In this document: in pieces, positions 34,977 to 49,300 of the stretch
Numbering within the stretch: position 1 is the stretch's first letter
Layout: every line of letters begins with the position of its first letter
NCBI GenBank assembly: GCA_020849295.1
Contig: JADLGN010000027.1
Span: forward strand, 62,001-126,000
Source: Bacteroidia bacterium
Lineage (GTDB): Bacteria > Bacteroidota > Bacteroidia > NS11-12g > UBA9320
DNA length: 64,000 nucleotides
Direction of reading: 5' to 3'
Notes under the pieces: model-generated
Told to the model about the DNA's origin: nothing
Seen by the model: the letters and a program-made list of their open reading frames with translations, nothing else
Database searches by the model: none
Position numbers and translations under genes: made by a program

Positions 34977-36023
34977 ATGAATTTTAATACAAAATTTCTT
35001 TTAAGTTTAATATTTGTTATATTTAGTATTGGTGAATTGTTTTCTAAACCTGTAATACTTACACTTAAAGAAACAAAATTTCCTCCTCCACGAATAATCA
35101 GAACATGCTGCACATTTGGTGCAAACTTAAGCATTGCGGCAGTTCCAAAGGTTAAAATAAATGATATTACAAGTATTGAAAAAATAGGAAATCATAAATA
35201 TTTAGGGAGTAGTTTAGAAAAGAACGGATTAGTATATACACGCAAAGGCGGATTTTTAGATTTAGGTCATTTAAGAGACCAGGCTGATTGGACAGCATAT
35301 CTTTATACTGTATTATTATACAATAAGGATAAAGGCAAAATAAATATTCAACTAGGAAATGAAGGCGGGAAAAAAACTTTAGATGCAAAATGGAATAGTA
35401 TTTTAGACAGCAGCGATGCTTTACTTCTGGCTGCAAAAATTGCTTATGATTTATCTGTTTGGCATGAGATTTCTACATGGTTTGGTTCATCTTATGTGCC
35501 ATTTTTCCCCGAAAGGTATTCGAGTTTTTCAGTTGAAGATATTTATAGCAATATGCTGGGTGTACTTATTGGTATTGAAGCCTTAAAAAGCAATTTGCCT
35601 TATGAAGATGCAATGACTAAGTTGCTTTCTGAAACTTTATACAAACTTGATGTTGTAAAAACCGAAAAAGAAACTTATGATGCACTTGAAGCCACAAGAA
35701 ATATTTGGTGGACACGTGATGCCCTTTTGCCCAGTAAAAAAGTACTAGTTAGGCATGAATGTAAAGCATATCCTTGTGCTACGCCTTGGTTGGTTCCAAG
35801 ATTTGCATCTGATACGGTTTCTCCTTACAAAATAGCATTAAATGAGTTTGCTTCAAACGGAGTATCGCTAAATGATTTTTATACTTTTAAAATAATCCTT
35901 ACTAATAAATTGCATAAAAATAAAATTTTAAGGAAGTATAAAAAACGGATTGTAACTCAAAACGATTTTAAAAATATACTTAATGAAATAGAGCTTGAAA
36001 TGGCTGAAGAGTTTAAAACATAA
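34977..36023 (+). CDS. DUF4056 secreted protein
   Basis: A 348-residue protein with a signal peptide (about 1-23). The region RTCCTFGANL (about 42-51), GLVYTRKGGFLDLGHLRDQADWTAY (about 85-109) and SVWHEISTWFG match the DUF4056 pattern, with conserved Cys, His and Glu residues suggestive of a metal site or active site. No reaction is known. It is monocistronic between two convergent neighbours; a TATTTTTG element at 34946-34953 may be its -7 box. Confidence 0.8.
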   Translation: MNFNTKFLLSLIFVIFSIGELFSKPVILTLKETKFPPPRIIRTCCTFGANLSIAAVPKVKINDITSIEKIGNHKYLGSSLEKNGLVYTRKGGFLDLGHLRDQADWTAYLYTVLLYNKDKGKINIQLGNEGGKKTLDAKWNSILDSSDALLLAAKIAYDLSVWHEISTWFGSSYVPFFPERYSSFSVEDIYSNMLGVLIGIEALKSNLPYEDAMTKLLSETLYKLDVVKTEKETYDALEATRNIWWTRDALLPSKKVLVRHECKAYPCATPWLVPRFASDTVSPYKIALNEFASNGVSLNDFYTFKIILTNKLHKNKILRKYKKRIVTQNDFKNILNEIELEMAEEFKT

Positions 36024-36035
36024 AAGTTTTTTAAA

Positions 36036-36728
36036 TTATTCTTTCTCGTAATTCAATACAATTACAATTTCTCCTTTTGCTGGCTTATTAGTAAAATATT
36101 GTACTAATTCTGCCAAAGTTCCTATTTTATTTTCTTCAAATAACTTAGAAATTTCGCGACTTACACAGGCTTTTCTTTGCTCACCAAAAATGTTTATTAA
36201 ATCATTAAGTGTTTTTATAAGCCTGTATGGGCTTTCGTAAAACACCATTGTCCTCTTTTCGTTTTTTAATTCTTCAAGTCTTGTTTGTCTTCCTTTTTTT
36301 TGTGGTAAAAACCCTTCAAACACAAAACGTTCGGTTGGAAATCCACTTGAAATTAACGCCGGAACAAATGCTGTAGCCCCAGGCAAAACTTCAATATTAA
36401 TATTTTCTTTTAAACTTTCTCTTACAAGCAAAAATCCCGGATCTGATATACCAGGAGTACCTGCATCTGAGCAATAACTCAATGTTTTACCATCCTTCAA
36501 CATTTCAATTATATTACTCATCTGTTTATGTTCGTTGTACTTATGAAGGCTTATTGTTTTCTTTTCAATCCCGAGTTTTTTAAGTAAATTCCCAGTTATT
36601 CTTGTATCCTCACATAAAACTATATCAGATGATTTTAGTGATTCAATAGCTCTAAGGGTTATATCTCCCATATTTCCAATTGGAGTAGGTACAATATATA
36701 TTTTTCCTTCTTTTATTTTTTCATCCAT
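36036..36728 (-). CDS. rsmI: 16S rRNA 2'-O-methyltransferase RsmI
   Basis: SAM-dependent enzyme methylating the ribose of C1402 in 16S rRNA, 230 residues from ATG 36728. A GTG at 36740 in frame would give four more residues. Family blocks: IYIVPTPIGNMGDITLRAIE at the N-terminus, LCEDTRITGNLLKKLGI, YCSDAGTPGISDPGFLLVRE and VFEGFLPQKKGRQ. It overlaps the ribE end by 16 bp, so translation is probably coupled. Confidence 0.95.
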   Translation of the reverse strand: MDEKIKEGKIYIVPTPIGNMGDITLRAIESLKSSDIVLCEDTRITGNLLKKLGIEKKTISLHKYNEHKQMSNIIEMLKDGKTLSYCSDAGTPGISDPGFLLVRESLKENINIEVLPGATAFVPALISSGFPTERFVFEGFLPQKKGRQTRLEELKNEKRTMVFYESPYRLIKTLNDLINIFGEQRKACVSREISKLFEENKIGTLAELVQYFTNKPAKGEIVIVLNYEKE

Positions 36729-37297
36729 TCTTTTACCCACTTGCCTATTATATCAAATTCAAGATTTACAATATTTCCTACTTTCAAATTCATTAGATTT
36801 GTATTATTTAATGTGTATGGTATAATTTCGACTGAAAATTCTCCAAGTTTGCTTTCTACCACAGTTAGGCTAATTCCGTTTATTGTTATTGAGCCTTTTT
36901 CTATAGTTCTATTTTCATTTGACGAATCGTATTTAATTACAATTTTAATACTCCCATTTTTGTCTTCAAATAATGAGCATACTCCTGTAATATCAATATG
37001 ACCTTGAACTATATGCCCGTCAAATCTACCATTCATTTGCATACTTCGTTCAAGATTTATTTTTATTCCTTTTTCCCAATATTCAATATCGGTTTTTTGT
37101 ATAGTTTCTGATATAGCAGTTACATAATGAATATCGCCATCTACTTTTATTACTGTTAAACAAATGCCATTGTGCGACACACTTTGGTCAACTTTAAGTT
37201 GATTGCTTATTTCTGATTTAATACCTATTGTTTTATTGGTTCTGTCATTATCAACTGAAATAACCTCTCCTATACATTCTACAATACCTGTAAACAT
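36713..37297 (-). CDS. ribE: Riboflavin synthase, alpha subunit
   Basis: Makes riboflavin from two 6,7-dimethyl-8-ribityllumazines, 194 residues. Two lumazine-binding repeats are visible: MFTGIVECIGEVISVD ... SVSHNGICLTV and GRFDGHIVQGHIDITGVC ... SITINGISLTVVE. No FMN-riboswitch-like structure was recognised upstream. It is 88 bp from the end of the giant gene, with the terminator between. Confidence 0.95.
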   Translation of the reverse strand: MFTGIVECIGEVISVDNDRTNKTIGIKSEISNQLKVDQSVSHNGICLTVIKVDGDIHYVTAISETIQKTDIEYWEKGIKINLERSMQMNGRFDGHIVQGHIDITGVCSLFEDKNGSIKIVIKYDSSNENRTIEKGSITINGISLTVVESKLGEFSVEIIPYTLNNTNLMNLKVGNIVNLEFDIIGKWVKEWMKK

Positions 37298-37331
37298 TAA
37301 GCAAACTTACATTAAAATTTAATTTATAAAA

Positions 37332-37363
37332 AAAATCCCGACAGATTTAACTATCGGGATTTT
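37332..37363 (-). terminator. Intrinsic terminator of the giant surface-protein gene
   Basis: Perfect 10-bp arms AAAATCCCGA (37332-37341) and TCGGGATTTT (37354-37363) with a 12-base loop. On the minus strand a run of T residues follows. It lies 23 bp after the stop of the 14.9-kb gene. Confidence 0.85.
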
Positions 37364-37385
37364 ATTTTTAAATTAAATGAGTTTA

Positions 37386-40300
37386 TCAGTTACTAACTTC
37401 AAATCTCAACATAGAATTTCCTTGCTTAGTACTTAGTTTTATGTAATATACTCCTGATGCAAGATTGTGATTGCTAATTGTAACTGTGTTGTTAAATTCA
37501 ATATTATTCAACACTGCCTTACCCAATTGGTCATATACCACCATATTTACCTTATCTCCTGTACTTACTTCTACTGTAAATACTTCTTTTGCCGGATTAG
37601 GATAAATATTAGCTACAAATGAATTTTTCCTTATACTGCTTACAGAAGTAGCATCATAAAGAGTCACATTATAATTTGCAGGATTACCAATACATCCGTT
37701 TGAACCTGTTTCGGTAACAGTAAGTGAACCTGAAACAGATGGTTTTGAGTTCCATTTAACCTGTATTGTACTTGCTCCGTTTGATAATACTGTACCATTT
37801 ACAGCAACCCAATTGTATGATGAACCGGCGTTATATGGTACTGTGTAAGTCTGAATGCTTTCATTTGGAATATTTGTTGGTCCTGCTATAGTTGTATTGG
37901 CAGGATTTGCAAGTACTCTCATAGTGTAATATGCAGAATCTTTACAACCAAATATAGTTGATACAACAAGTTTCACAATATAATTACCTGCAGTTGCATA
38001 CGTTCTTGAAGCATCTTTTGTGGTAACGGTAGTTCCATCACCCAATGTCCACTTACTATTGTATGTTACAACGCCTGACGTATTATTTGTAAATAAGAAC
38101 GTATTACCATTTAAGCATTGTATTTCGTCGTTATATGTAAATGAAGCTGTAGGGCTTTCGTTTATAGTTACTGTTTTTGTAATATTATCAGAACATCCAA
38201 AATCAGAATTTACTGTTAATGTAACATTATAACTACCAGTTGCACTATATGTTTTCACTGCATTTACACCTGCACTCATTGTGGCATCACCAAAATTCCA
38301 CAATCTGTTCAACGAGCCTTCACTTATTGTTGAAGCATCTGTAAAGTTAAACAAATGTCCTTTGAAACACTGTGATGCACTATTAATATTGAAATTAGCT
38401 GTTGGTTTTGGATAAACCATCACTGGTGCATTTGTAGAATCTTTACAACCATTATTACTTGTTACAACAAGTTTTACATTATAGTTTGCTGCTGTTGAAT
38501 ATGATTTGTTTGGATTTGCAGTAGTTGAATTTCCTCCATCACCAAAATACCACATTCTTGTGTAGCTGCCTGAATTTATAGATGAATTATCTGTATAATT
38601 GAACAAATTACCTGTAATACACTGGCGATCGTCATCTATACTAAATGATGCAATTGGCATAGCAAAAACATTAACTGTTTTAGTAATGTTTGAAGCACAT
38701 CCATTAATAGTTTCTACACTTAAAGTAACATTGTATGTCCCTGAATTTGAATATGTATAATTAGGGTTCAAACTGTTTGAACTTCCGCCATCTCCAAATT
38801 GCCAATAAACATCATTTGCTCCTGTTGATGTATTTGTAAATGAAGTAGCCAATCCTTTACAACGCTCTACAAAAGTGAAGTTAGCTGTAGGATTTGCAAA
38901 TATTACAATTTGTTTAATAATAACATCTGTACAGTTATTTGAATTTGTAACTGTAAGTTTTACGTTATAGGTACCTGCGTTGGTGTATGCATGAGTTGGT
39001 GAAGCTAATGTAGATGTTCCTCCGTCACCGAATTCCCAAGCATAAGTTGTACCGCCTGAAGAAGTATTGCTAAAAGTAGCTGTTACACCTTGGCAAACAT
39101 TGGCTACGTTAAAGTTAGCAGTTGGTTTGCCAAATACAACTACATTACTTGTGTATGAATTTACACAACCTTTATCTGTAGTTGCTGTAAGATTAACTAT
39201 ATAATTTCCTCCTGATGAATAAGTATGAGTAGGATTTGTTGAACTGCTTGTATTGCCATCTCCAAATTTCCATTGGTAAGTCATACTTCCGGCACTTAAT
39301 GTGGAGTTGTTAGTAAATGTTGCACTTGTACCAACACAATAATTACTTGAATGTGTAAATGATACTGAAGCACGAGGATGAATTGTTACATTTGAATTTG
39401 TAGTATCAAAACATCCATTAATAGATGTTACAATAAGTTTAACATTATATGTTCCTGGTGAATTGTATGCTTTAACAGGATTTGCTGTGCTTGATGTATT
39501 TCCATCTCCAAATGTCCAGGCGTGCCCAACTGCTCCTACAGAGTTTGAAGCAAATGCCAAATTATCATTTGTACATCCGTTGTTTACGTTAAATGAAGCT
39601 TTTGGTCTTGCCCAAACAGTAATTGTTTTATAAGTAGAATCTGTACAGTTGTTAGAGCTAATTACTACAAGTTTAACATTGTAATTGCCATCTATAGTAT
39701 AAATATTAGTTGGACTTGTCTGTGTACTAATATTGCCATTTCCAAATGCCCATTTATATGAAGCTCCTCCTGTTGAAGTATTTGTAAAATTCATTATTCC
39801 TCCTCTGCATATAGGATTTGGTGAAGCAGTAAATGATACGTTTGGTTTTGGATAAACAGTAATTGATTTTGACAAAGAATCTTTACATCCGTAAATAGTC
39901 ATAGCAACAAGTTCAACATTATATGTGCCTGAATTGGCATATTTATAATCAGGAGATTTTGTTGCACTACTGTTTCCATCGCCAAACTTCCATAGATATG
40001 TAGAAGCTCCGCTAGTTTGATTATCAAAACTTATAAATGTTCCAAGGCATTGGTTGCTTGCATTAAATGCAACTGTTGGTTTTGGATGAATTACTACTGA
40101 ACCTGTAGTTGAATCTTTACATCCATATACATTAGATACAACAAGTTTTACATAATAAGTTCCTGCACTTGTATAAGTTTTTACCGGATTTTTAACTGTA
40201 GATGTTGTTGCATCTCCAAAACTCCAAAGATTTGAAGTTGCTCCTATACTTGTGTTGTTAAATGCAATACTGTTTCCTATACATACATTATATCCGCTGA

Positions 40301-43300
40301 AAGAAGCTTCTGGCGAGCTATAAACAGTATAACTGCTGCTAATTGTATTTGTACATCCAAATGAAGTTTTTGCAGAAAGTGTAACTGTATAATTTCCTGG
40401 ATTTGGATAAGTATAGCTTGGATTTGCTAAAGTTGAAGTAGTTCCATTTCCAAAATCCCAGTTATATGTACTTGCTCCGCTCGATGTATTTGTAAAGCTG
40501 CTTATAAAACCATAACATACATTATTTGTTGTAAATCCTGCGGTTGGATTTGGATAAATCGTAACAGTTTTAATTATTGAATCAATACAGTTGTTTATTG
40601 ATTTTACAAGTAGAGTAATATTATAGGTTCCTGCTGTAGCATAAGTATGTGTTGGGTTTACTGATGTTGAAGTACCACCATCGCCAAATTTCCAGTAGTA
40701 AGTTATAGCACCACTTGATGAATTTGAAAACGATGTTGATAAACCTATACAATTATTAGAAGTACTGAAATTAGCGCTAGGTTTGCTGTAAAGTTCAACT
40801 GTTTTTACAACAGAGTCTTTACAACCAAATGATGAAGTAGAAATAAGCTTAGCAGTATAAGAAGCTGCTGTACTATATGTTTTAGTAAAGCTCGATGAAG
40901 TTGAAGTACTTGTAGTACCATCGCCAAATTTCCATAATAGACTTGCATAGTTTGATGAACTATGGGTAAATGTGTTTGCGTTAGGATAACATTCATTTGT
41001 TGCAGTAAATGCCGGTATTGAGCGAATATTAAATACTACTACTTTAGTTAATGAATCTTTAAATCCTCCTGGTAATGATATTCTGAATTTAACATTATAT
41101 GTTCCTGAACTTGCATAATGGTGGCGTGCATGTTGAACATTTGAAGTACTGCCATCACCAAAATTCCAATAGAATTGTAAACCAGAACCTGCACCACAGG
41201 CATATATTGTTTCATCTGTAAATATTGCAGAGTCACCATCACATTTCAATACAAAAGAATAGGCTGGAGTTGGCGAAGTAGCTACTAATACAGATTTTGA
41301 AACAGAGTCTTTACAACCAAGGTTACTAGTTCCTACAAGTGTAACCGTGTATGTTCCGCTTGATGCGTAAGTTTTGTTTGGAACATTTGAAGTGCTTGTA
41401 GTTCCGTCTCCAAATTTCCATAGATAAGTCAATGTACCTGATGATATCCATGAATTGTTTGTAATTGGCATTGGGTCATTATAACAATGATTTGCCGCAG
41501 TAAATACAATATTTGGTTTTGGCAATGTACGAACCTTTATTGCATTACTTTCGCCGCTTGGACATCCCGGACTTTGTGCTAGTCTCTTGAAATATGTCAA
41601 TTGAAGCAGTGCAGGTGATGAATACGTTGACAATGTTGCTCCGCTTATATCTGTCCAATTGATACTATCTGTTGATGATTGCCATTGGAATGTATATGAA
41701 CCTGGTCCTCCGGTAGGGGCTGAAATTTGAGTAAATCCTGCAGGTGTATATCCTGCACATATTACCTGGCCACTTCCTATTGAACCTCCTGTAATTGGTG
41801 AATAAAGTTTTACTTTTACTCCGTTTGTTCCCTCTGATGGGCAATTGCCTGATGTAACTAATACTCGGTAATACGTAATACTTGTAACATTAGTTGGTGT
41901 ATAAGTATTTGAATTGGCACCTGTAATATTACTCCATGTTGATGAATCTGGAGATTGTTGCCATTGATAATTGTATGTACCATAAGCTCCACTTGGTGCT
42001 GTGCTAAAACTAAATGCTGTACCTGTTCCATTGTAACAAATTGTTTGTGGCGAACCTATTACCCCTGCATTCAAAATTGTATTTGTTGTTATTTTTATAA
42101 TATTGCTATAACGTGGTCCACAACCTGACACAGTTTTTACCATTCTGCGATAATATTTTGTTATAATTAATGAAGGTGGCTGATAATCTAATCCTGTTGC
42201 TCCGCTTATATCAGTATATGTAACATTGTCATTAGAACTTTGCCACTGGAATGTATATGGAGCCTGGCTGCCCGATGCACTTGTAATATTATAAATCAGT
42301 GCTGGACTTGTGTTGTAGCAAATAGTTTGATTTGCTCCTATACTTCCTGGATTTAACTCTGGTAAAATCAATATTTGGCGAGTAAAACTATCAACGCAAT
42401 TATATGCAGATGTAGATATAAGTTTTACATAATATGCAGTTCCTGGCGTTGAGTATGTATGACTTACCGGACTGCCTGTGCCTGTAGTTCCATCTCCATA
42501 TTTCCATGTATTTGCAGATATTGTGCTGCCAGTAACAGTTGATGTAGAAGTTAGCTTTAAAGAATTGCCAGCACAAGTGTCAGAATATGTAAATGATACT
42601 TTTGGTAAATGATAAACATCAATTGATCCGTTAAAAGTGTCATTAGTATTATTATCAAACACCCAACTTGTAAATGCTTTTATCGTATTGATTCCTGTAA
42701 GTGTAAATGGTGTCTGAATATTATGTATAATATCTATAGAATCGCCGGCAGCAAGTGTATTTGAAACTAAATGAGAATAAACCGAACCTCCGTTCAAGCT
42801 GTAATTTACATAGAAATTGCTTGCTGAAGTAAATCCTACATTTTTCACTCTTAATTGTACTGATGTTAAGTCGTTAGTTTTACATATTGTTAATGGACTT
42901 AAAAGTGTAGAAACTCTTATATCTCCGGTAAATTCATAAGCACCAATTGTTGGAGTTGATGAATTTCTAACTGTATTTTCAATATCTCTGCTAACACCTA
43001 CAAATTTTCCTGCAGTTGAAAGAGCGGTATTTTTTATATGTAAATCTGTAGTTGAATAATACATTGGATTTACAGATTTTGAATTTATATCGCTTTTTAC
43101 AGGCGAATTATAAAATACGCCTGCCATACTTGATGCATTACCAAAACCTGAACCTATAATACTTGCAATTACACCTCCCGATGTAGCATTGTAGTAATTA
43201 TTATGGTCAACCATGCTGTATCCTGTTATCAAGCCATTAAAAATAGCTGTAATGCCAACCTGTGTAGCAAAATTGTTGTTTACAATTCTGTATGAAGTAT

Positions 43301-46300
43301 CCGAATAAGCATAAGTGTATAATGCTGTTCCCATTCCAACCATATTTACGCTGTTATGATATAAATATGTATTGGTTGGATAATAAACATATAACCCATA
43401 TTTTCCTGTACTTGTAGTTCCAAGACAACTTACACTATTATTCAATATATAGAATTTTCTATACCCACTGTCTGCCATATAACTTCCATAAGAATAAATA
43501 TAATAAGATGGATATTGAACAATAACTCCAAATCCGACATCTGAACTAAGTTTTATATTATTATTTTTCATTACTCCCCCTTTAGCTATATATGAACTAA
43601 AAATTCCACGTTTGCTTCCATAAGCAGATGCTGATGTTATTTTATTATTTGAAACAATCGGGTATTCCATATATTGCATTGCAATACCATGATAATAAAA
43701 ATCTGAAATAATATTTGAGTCAATAATAACATTTCTGCTCATAATCAAGTTTGGTACTGTTGGCGACAATCCTGCCCAAAATATTCCATTAGAACCATAA
43801 TTAATTGTGTTTTTTACAAAACTGTTATAATTATGGTTTTGGTTGTAACAAAATACTGGTGAGTAGTATTGTGATGTAGAATTTACATTCATACCTGTAA
43901 TTATGTTATTATATAAAATATTACTGTCTGAAGAAACTAAGCCATCCATTTCAAAGTTTACTACCGAACCATAATTTGTAATTGTAGAAGTAGCTGTAGA
44001 TTTAAGTGTTAAATCTTTAATAATTATTCTTTTCGCACCTTTAAGCATTAGTGTGTAATTTTGAGTAAGCACCAATGGGGCTGCATATTGCAAAGTTACA
44101 CTTGAAGGATTTCCATCTGCCGAACGGAAAGTAACTGTATTATTGCCGGTTGCCCCCGGAATTTTATTTATCAAAACTTGTTCAGTATATGTACCTGCTG
44201 CAACATTAAATACTACAGGTGCAGAAATACCGCAAGCTGATGCTGTTATTACTGCTTCCTGCCATGTTGCATAATTGGTTGATGATGGTGTTGACCCAAT
44301 AGTAAATGTTCCGCTTAAAGCACCACAAGTTGTTTTCCAAATTGTATCGTTTAATGTATAACCGTCAGTAACTCCATTTGGTTCAGATGTAAATACATAT
44401 AATGTGTCTTTTGCTGCAATGGTAAGTAAATACTGATTGCTTCCTGTAAATCTTGCAGTGTCCTGAGCAAGAGAAGTAAGACTTCCGCTCCAGGTAATTG
44501 TTTTTACTGTTCCTTTTTTGCCAATTTTATAGTTAATTTTTGCAGAAGTAATTGTATTAAATCCAAAGTTTTTGAAATTAACCCATACATCTGTTAAACC
44601 TGCTGCTGCGGGTGCTATAGGTTTAAGTATTACAAGTGGTCCTATATTGTTAGATGGAGGTGTGTATTCGTCACATCCTATATCTGTTTTTGTAGTACTT
44701 CTCGTTTCTCCGTCAATATCTTCAGTATATCCTGCTAATGCTACTCCTGTAGAGTCTAAAGCAAGTGAATGTGTATGCATATCGCATGGCGAGAAATATT
44801 CGGGGTCAATGCTTACTGAATTTGTATCATTGGCTATACCCATATAAGTAGCAGATGACCAAAGTGAATCTGAACTGAAAAGAGTACCATTAAAATAGTA
44901 CTTATTTGATCCTTTGGTTAGGTAGTTATTATTGTTCATACCACCTATCACTGCTGCTTGGGCTTCAGTATTTGTACCTGAAATATACATGGCAACTCCA
45001 GAACCATTATTTATGAAATTATTATTGTAGATACGATTGTTGGTATAAGTAGTTCCTGAATAAAAATATCCGCTGAAAGGAGTGCTATACATATATGTAC
45101 CATTAACAAGAACACTATTATAAACCCAGTCAGTATAAATACAATAATTAGGATATAAACCATAAGTAGTAGATGAAGAAGATGGCAATCCAATATTTAT
45201 CATATTATTTGATACTTCGCAGCGTAAAGTTGCACTGCCGGTACTGTAATTTTGATAAATACCATATCCGCCCGACTGACCACATATACGGTTTTTAGTA
45301 ATTTTACAATAATTGAGATAATATGAATAAATTCCATATGTATTTGTATTTACTCCCCTTCCAAGATTATTTATTCTATTTCCAGATACTTCCATTGTAT
45401 CATGATAATACAGATATAAACCATAGTAATACTGATTATTTAAAATATTACGGGTTAGTTTGTTTTTGTGTGACAAATATGTTGGAGTAGTGCTGTAACC
45501 AAACCATGTAATACCAAAATATCCTCCGTTTACAGTATTGCTGTCTAAAACAGTATAGTTTGCATTATATCCTGATGACGAATAAGAAGTGTTTGAAGCT
45601 GAAATTGCAATACCAACAATATTTGAACTGACAATTGTTTGATTTACATCAATTATACATCCTTTAATAAGCATTGAGTCACAACCCTGGTTTCCATTTG
45701 CTTTCATACTTATACCCCATCCGTAAGTTGTTCCGGTGTTTTCAATACCTATATTCATAAATCTCAAATGTTTTACCCCAACAAATTGTACAACATGGCG
45801 TGGATCAGAAACCGTAGAGTTCCATACTATTCTGCATTTGGTAGCATCTACTCCGTTTATTGTTACGGTATTAGTTGCAGATGCTCCCGGAATTAAGCCG
45901 GGGAAAGTTCCTTGTTCTATATATGTTCCTGCTGAAGCGGTAATTGTTACCGGTCCATCAACTCCACAAGTATAAAGCGCTGTAACTGCTTTTGTAAATG
46001 ATTTGAAATTTGTAGTGCCTGAACCTGCCGGATTTATAGTATAATTTCCCGATAATTTTGCACAGAAACCATAATATCCGGTTGTATCATCATAATGCTG
46101 ACCATCGGTATTTGAGTTTACATTTCCTGTAAATGCTCTCATTTCATTATATCCATAGCCGAAAGTAGCTTGTTTACTTCCTGTAAATTTAACTGTATCT
46201 AAACCGCATGCAGGAATATTTAATCCGGTAAATGTTTCTGAAACTGTAGTTCCGTTCAAATTATAACTTACATCAAGGCTTGTAATAGTTGTAGAGCCGG

Positions 46301-49300
46301 TATTCATTATTTCTACTTCAATATCGTAAGGTGTACTCGGTGTAATATTTGAAGAAGCAGGTGTTACAATTCTTGTGGCTGATGCACTAAAAGAAGGTAC
46401 TTGTGCTTCATGTGCCCCAATAATTGGTAACGAACCGCTACGTGTAGTACTAAAATAATCATTTGTAACTGCTGTAAGCGGAGTTCCTGTCATATTGCAT
46501 GTATTAGACAATCTTAAATCATAATTACTGTAAAAAGGTGGCTTTAAATATTTTGAATTTGCACCTCCTGCTGTTGATGTTTGGAAAGTAGAAGTTGTAT
46601 ATACACCTGCATGAAACAAAACATATACGCTACGTGGATTCCAATAAACATTATAATCAACATTTCCCGAACCAACATTGACTGTACTGTATAGTGTATA
46701 GCCATATGCATTGGCTGTAGGACTATTCATTGCAAAAATGTTGTTTTTATATACATTATTTGCCATTGATGTGTATAATGCATAAGTTGCTGCTCCACTA
46801 TATTGATTAAAACTGTTATAATAAAAATCCCAGAAATCGGTTCCCGGTGCGTAAATACCATAAGTTGTATTTTCAAATACTACCATATTATTTGCAAATA
46901 ATCCTCTTAGGCTTGCACTATTGGTACAATAGTAAAAATACATACTATATGATGCACTAGAATATAAGATTTTATTCCCAGAAAATTCATTATATGATGT
47001 TGGTGTTTTTTGTGCCAAATAATATAAATAAACAGGATAGCTCGTTGCGAACTTACCATTTATCACATTGTTGCTAAAAACTAACCCTGATAAATAGTAT
47101 AAATTTACTCCCACAGCTCTGCCTCCATAGAAATAATTGTTTCTCATAAAGATATAATCACTTCTTGAACCAATTGCAGTACTGCTATAAAAATAAACAT
47201 TAGCATAACCATATCTGAAATGATTAGAGTCAATCTCCAAACTGTCTGTTGTAATATTTGAACTTACTGTAGTAAGTGAAGCACTAACTACAAGCGGAAC
47301 ATTAAAAGTACTAGTAGAAAGAGAGTCTCCTAAAATAAACAGATTACAACCTTTAATTTTTATTTTTTTGCAATTATTTCCAAATATATGTGCTGCCCAT
47401 CCATAAATTCCCTTTACATGCAGTGATACGTTTCGAAGTGTAACATATTTGGTATTGTCAAATCTCCATACATAGTGTAAACCGGTAAAACTTGTAGAAA
47501 GTGTAGAATCAACTATTATAACATCCTCTTTGTTTCCGGTACTTGACTGGAATGTAATCCAGTTTGTATTTGATGTTCCTGCAATATAAGGTAATGTTAC
47601 CTTTTCCATATATCTTCCAGGGCGAATGTTAAAAGTCACAGGACCTATAACTCCTCCACATACAAGATCATTTATTGCCTGATTTATTGTAGCAAAATCA
47701 GGAGAAGAACCCCCTATAGTGTATGTACCGCTAAATGCAACCCCAATATTAAAAGCTGTTGTATCGTTAAGTGTATTTTCATCTAAAAGATTGTCAGGAT
47801 TTGATGTCCATGCTTTGAATGAAACGCAACCAGAAATGTGGTTATATCCTGTTGAAAATAACACAGAAGTAGTATCACACAATGCAAGCGGATTGGAAAG
47901 GTAAAAAGTTTGTGAAACAGGTGTATTATTATTTATAGAATAACTTACAGTAACTGTATCTATAGGAGTTGAGCCATTGTTTAATATATTTACTCTAACC
48001 TGTTGCATACCTGCTATTAAAGGTTTTGCAGGTTTCACTATAGAATAAACCGCTACATCTCTTGATAATGCCTGTGATTCATGTGCTCCAATAATAGGTT
48101 TGCTTGTACTTCTTGTTGTATTGTAAATATCAAAAGGTACAGATGAAATATAACTGCCTGTTAAATTACAATCAAAATAAACCCTTAAATCAGAAAAGCT
48201 GTAATATGTAGGTTTAAAGAATTTGGAATTTGCACCGCCTGTTGTGCTCAAAAGAGATTGAGATATAGGGAATGCCGAGCCATTATATATTGGAGTGGCC
48301 CCAGTAGGGTGCCAGTATATATTATTATCAATGGTTCCGGGGGTAGAAGCTACTGTTTGATAAACTAAATAACCGCCAGTATTTCCCCAAGTATTAGTAT
48401 TAGTTAATAAATTATTTTTTATTACATTGGTAGTAGTATTGTTATAAATATTGTATGATGTATAATTTGATGATGCATTATACATATTAATAGTATTATG
48501 GTAAATGTCCCAATAATTACAAGTTGACATATAAAGTCCATAACTACCCTGACCCCAAATCATATTATTGTAAAAATTCCAATTATTGCTGTTAATAGTA
48601 TATATTCCATAACCTCCCGTTTGGGTATTTATTGTATTATTTGAAATAGTTCCTTTGCTTAACAAATTATCACCATAATATAAATACATTGCATAGCTTG
48701 TACCGGCATCAATAAAATTACCTGAAATTTCAGAAGGTGCAGATGTGAGGTATTGCCCAAAATAATACATATAAACTCCATAAGTAAGATTTGAGTAATT
48801 TTTACGTAATAATCTATTATTGTTAAATCTTAAACCTGACTGATAAAACATATATGTGCCATAATAATATGCACCATAAAAAATATTATTTCTGTAAAAG
48901 TTATTATCCTGTCGTGAAGTTGTACTCGAGCCATAAGCAACTAAACCAAAATATCCATATTTAATTATATTAGAGTCAATTTCAAGACTATCAATTTTTG
49001 CACCAGAAGAGTATGTTGAATTTGAGCCGTTGATAACAAGCGGTATTTTATTTGAATTTCCTGAAGTTGAATCATTACTTATTATTACACAATTTTTTAT
49101 TTTAATATTTTGGGTTCCATTTCCCATAATATGCAAGCCCCATCCATAACTTGGTCCTTTTTGTAATAAAGTAACTTTTCTTAATGTCATATACATTGAA
49201 GTATTAAATCTCCACACATGTGCATCAATATTTGACAAAGCCGAGTCAATAATTATCACATCTTCAGCTTTACCGGTTGCTGATTGGAAAATAATATAAT

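Noticed and set aside
37905-41530. CRISPR-like or tandem DNA repeats in the giant gene
   Set aside because: Units are about 235-260 bp, diverged, in frame and encode PKD domains; there are no short identical repeats with unique spacers.
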